Source: JAYWXI01 sp036016955 (GTDB lineage: Bacteria > Bacteroidota > Bacteroidia > Flavobacteriales > Weeksellaceae). From it: DNA of 40,786 nt. Where the stretch lies: positions 1-40,786 of the forward strand of contig NZ_JAYWXI010000016.1 in the NCBI RefSeq assembly GCF_036016955.1, in the 5' to 3' direction. Below, piece by piece: positions 38,939-40,786 of the stretch (position 1 is its first letter; each line of letters opens with the position of its first letter). A program made the position numbers and the translations under genes. Below the pieces are notes generated by a model, which saw nothing but the letters and a program-made list of their open reading frames with translations, had not been told where the DNA came from and did no database searches.

Positions 38939-40543
38939 TTGAAACTGTTTTGGAGCATAATTCTTAGCTTTTGTTGCGCATTTATTGGTGCCCAGCAAAG
39001 GACTTATATGCTTATTGACATCGGCAATCAGGCGCATTACCCGAAAAAAGATTCAGCCTCGGCCATTCGCTTTCTGGATTCCTTGGCTCAGAACCATTAT
39101 TTTTTCACAGAACTCAAAGAGGTTCGTACCAACGGCCAACACGTTGAAATCTTTTTTGACAAAGGCCCCAACTACAACAAAGCCCATGTTACCCTTTCGG
39201 AAGAGCTCGCTCGGTTTTCCGGGTTGCCCGCTTCATTATTTACCCGTAATTTGGATTCGTTGAAAAAAACACTGCACGAGCAATACGTAGCGAAAGGGTA
39301 TTCGTTCAGCCGGATTAAAACCCTCTATCAGGGACTGAATCAGGGCTTACCCAAAGTTAAACTCTCCGTCATTGCCGGAAGTCAAAGGCGCATTGACGGC
39401 TTTGCCCTTCGTGGTTATAATCAAGTCCCCCGCCGTTTCCTGAAAAACCTCGAAAAAGAATACCTCGGAAAACCCTACGAATCCCGAAATCTTTCGGCCC
39501 TTCAGAAAACCCTTCAAGCGCATCCGTTCCTCTCTTTGGAACGCCCTGTTCAAACGCTGTTTACCAAAGATTCGACTACGGTTTACCTTTTCCTCCAGAA
39601 AAGAAAAGCCAGCACCTTCGACGGGGTTGTAGGCTTTGGAAACGATCAAAACGAAAAATTCAGTTTTAACGGAACCCTGCACCTCCAGTTTCGCAATATT
39701 TTTAATGGCTTTGAGCATATCGGACTGTATTGGCAACGCAACCCTGAGCGTGGTCAAACTTTCGATTTGCAAACCGATTTTCCCTACCTTCTGAAATCCA
39801 ATATCGGCATGCAGACCAGCCTGACCATTTTCCGGCAAGATTCGGCTTTCGCCAACGTAAAGTTTTTTCCCTCGCTGTATTACCATCTCGACACCCGTCA
39901 AAAAATAGGCTTCCGGGGAACGCTCGAACTCTCCACCGTTGCACTTCCCACCTCCCTTCTCACCAAAGATTACAGCAAAAAAGGGTTCGGACTGTGGTAC
40001 GACTATGCGTTGCCAAGTGCCGTGGAACTGTTCGTGCATGACACGAAAATTAACCTCCAAACCCACCTGCTCCATGTTCGTTACGGCAATGAACCCGCTC
40101 CCCACCCCCAGTATAGTTTTGCCGTTTCGGGTGAAAAAAACTGGCCTCTAAAGGGGAACCATTGGCTCAATTTGAAAGGCGAGGCCACTCTCATGTCGGC
40201 TAAAACCGCACCAGCCTACAACGAACTTTTCCGTCTCGGAGGATGGAACTCGCTGCGTGGCTTCAATGAACGCACGCTACTGGGAGACGCCTATTATTAT
40301 GCCGGTGCAGAGTACCGTTACCTTATCTGGCAACAAGCTTTTTTCGATGTATTCTTCCAATACGGACGGCTCCGCCATTCTTCTTTAGACCTCCGCCCCC
40401 AACTTTACAGTATGGGCTTCGGATTTAATTTTTTCCTGCCCGTTGGGTTAATAAGCTTTCAGATTGCCAATGGCAGCGAGTTTGGACGTGCCGTAGGTTT
40501 TCGGGATACCAAAATTCACTGGGGCATCGTCAGCCGCTTTTAA
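38939..40543 (+). CDS. Omp85/TamA-like outer-membrane beta-barrel protein, TTG start
   Basis: This 534-residue protein starts at TTG 38939, which alone supplies a signal peptide (MKLFWSIILSFCCAFIGAQ); the next Met (residue 24) would lose it. POTRA-like folds fill about residues 25-210 (RIDGFALRGYNQVPRRFL, with LGKPYESRNLSALQKTL). The C-terminal half is a 16-strand-style barrel with the Omp85 RGF motif in SLRGFNERTLLG (about 433-444) and a terminal Phe (WGIVSRF), the usual barrel-insertion signal. It is much smaller than BamA, so a TamA-like or patatin-free Omp85 role in outer-membrane assembly is plausible. Operon: SDR then this gene, 4 bp apart. No clear terminator follows; an AAACCC/GGGTTT pair with a 30-nt loop (40561-40602) is weak. 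Confidence 0.9.
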   Translation: MKLFWSIILSFCCAFIGAQQRTYMLIDIGNQAHYPKKDSASAIRFLDSLAQNHYFFTELKEVRTNGQHVEIFFDKGPNYNKAHVTLSEELARFSGLPASLFTRNLDSLKKTLHEQYVAKGYSFSRIKTLYQGLNQGLPKVKLSVIAGSQRRIDGFALRGYNQVPRRFLKNLEKEYLGKPYESRNLSALQKTLQAHPFLSLERPVQTLFTKDSTTVYLFLQKRKASTFDGVVGFGNDQNEKFSFNGTLHLQFRNIFNGFEHIGLYWQRNPERGQTFDLQTDFPYLLKSNIGMQTSLTIFRQDSAFANVKFFPSLYYHLDTRQKIGFRGTLELSTVALPTSLLTKDYSKKGFGLWYDYALPSAVELFVHDTKINLQTHLLHVRYGNEPAPHPQYSFAVSGEKNWPLKGNHWLNLKGEATLMSAKTAPAYNELFRLGGWNSLRGFNERTLLGDAYYYAGAEYRYLIWQQAFFDVFFQYGRLRHSSLDLRPQLYSMGFGFNFFLPVGLISFQIANGSEFGRAVGFRDTKIHWGIVSRF

Positions 40544-40662
40544 CCGCTTTTTATTACGACAAACCCAATGAAATCTAAGGTTTTTTGTGATTTTTAGGGT
40601 TTTTGAAACTGAAAATTGAAATAAATCAGGGTAAAAAACTTGTGCATGTCCTCATAGTTTTC

Positions 40663-40670
40663 TACATTTG
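40663..40670 (+). promoter_or_regulatory. -7 element ahead of the edge frame
   Basis: TACATTTG matches TAnnTTTG and ends 8 bp before ATG 40679. This is the same geometry as at several definite genes in the window, which supports a real gene here. Confidence 0.45.
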
Positions 40671-40678
40671 GCTCTGTT

Positions 40679-40786
<108 letters not shown>

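Noticed and set aside
39347..40105. 252-codon open frame antisense to the Omp85-like gene
   Set aside because: The sense strand has a signal peptide, RGF motif and terminal Phe. The antisense frame has no start context, signal or family match.

Overview
The window reads as one chromosomal segment of a Flavobacteriales bacterium, most likely Weeksellaceae (the Chryseobacterium/Riemerella/Bergeyella group); genus not determined. Supporting signs: TAnnTTTG -7 elements directly upstream of many genes with no Shine-Dalgarno sequences, a type IX secretion (T9SS) sorting domain, GH13 and BNR-type exoproteins, DUF4252/GIN-domain genes beside an ECF sigma factor, type B ribosomal protein L31, class I fumarase, and a split System II cytochrome c maturase. 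No rRNA, tRNA, insertion sequence, phage gene or CRISPR array was seen.

Layout. 0.2-4.4 kb (-): a secreted GH13 amylase and a small exported companion sharing its C-terminal module. 4.7-12.3 kb (+): two giant paralogous BNR/Asp-box exoproteins with a smaller exported protein between them. 12.3-13.9 kb: a lipoprotein-type MsrB, an unknown lipoprotein and an XRE regulator. Spot counts put much of 7.9-13.8 kb at 27-38% GC, against above 50% in parts of the next block, so this stretch looks compositionally foreign. 13.9-19.7 kb: a nitrite-ammonification locus, an alginate-export-family porin divergent from nrfH-nrfA, followed by ccsB-ccsA, which attach c-type haem. The shared nrfH/porin intergenic region carries an FNR-like palindrome, and almost the same 14-mer occurs upstream of the amylase.

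19.7-28.9 kb is mostly housekeeping: prfA, a PiT phosphate transporter with a PhoU-like tail, a small membrane protein with a His-rich end, class I fumarase, a DUF4407 membrane protein, a lipoprotein and guaB. 29.0-31.9 kb is a four-gene envelope-signalling operon: ECF sigma factor, overlapping single-pass putative anti-sigma factor, DUF4252+GIN fusion, and DUF4252 lipoprotein. 32.1-33.6 kb holds a GlmU-like sugar nucleotidyltransferase and rpmE. 33.8-36.5 kb holds a beta-helix lipoprotein, a Uma2-family protein, a tiny membrane protein and a second XRE regulator paralogous to the first. 36.6-40.5 kb is a compact + strand run: MazG-like pyrophosphohydrolase, aroA, an SDR dehydrogenase and an Omp85-like outer-membrane protein, the last two starting with TTG. 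The window ends inside an (AC)14 tract in the 5' part of an open frame, a candidate phase-variable gene.

The most original points are the FNR-like box shared by the nitrite and amylase promoters, the YNG-x-W module present in three exported proteins, the sigma/DUF4252/GIN operon, the XRE twins with candidate operators at their own promoters, and the dinucleotide tract at the right edge. All functions come from motif recognition by eye; no database search was run.
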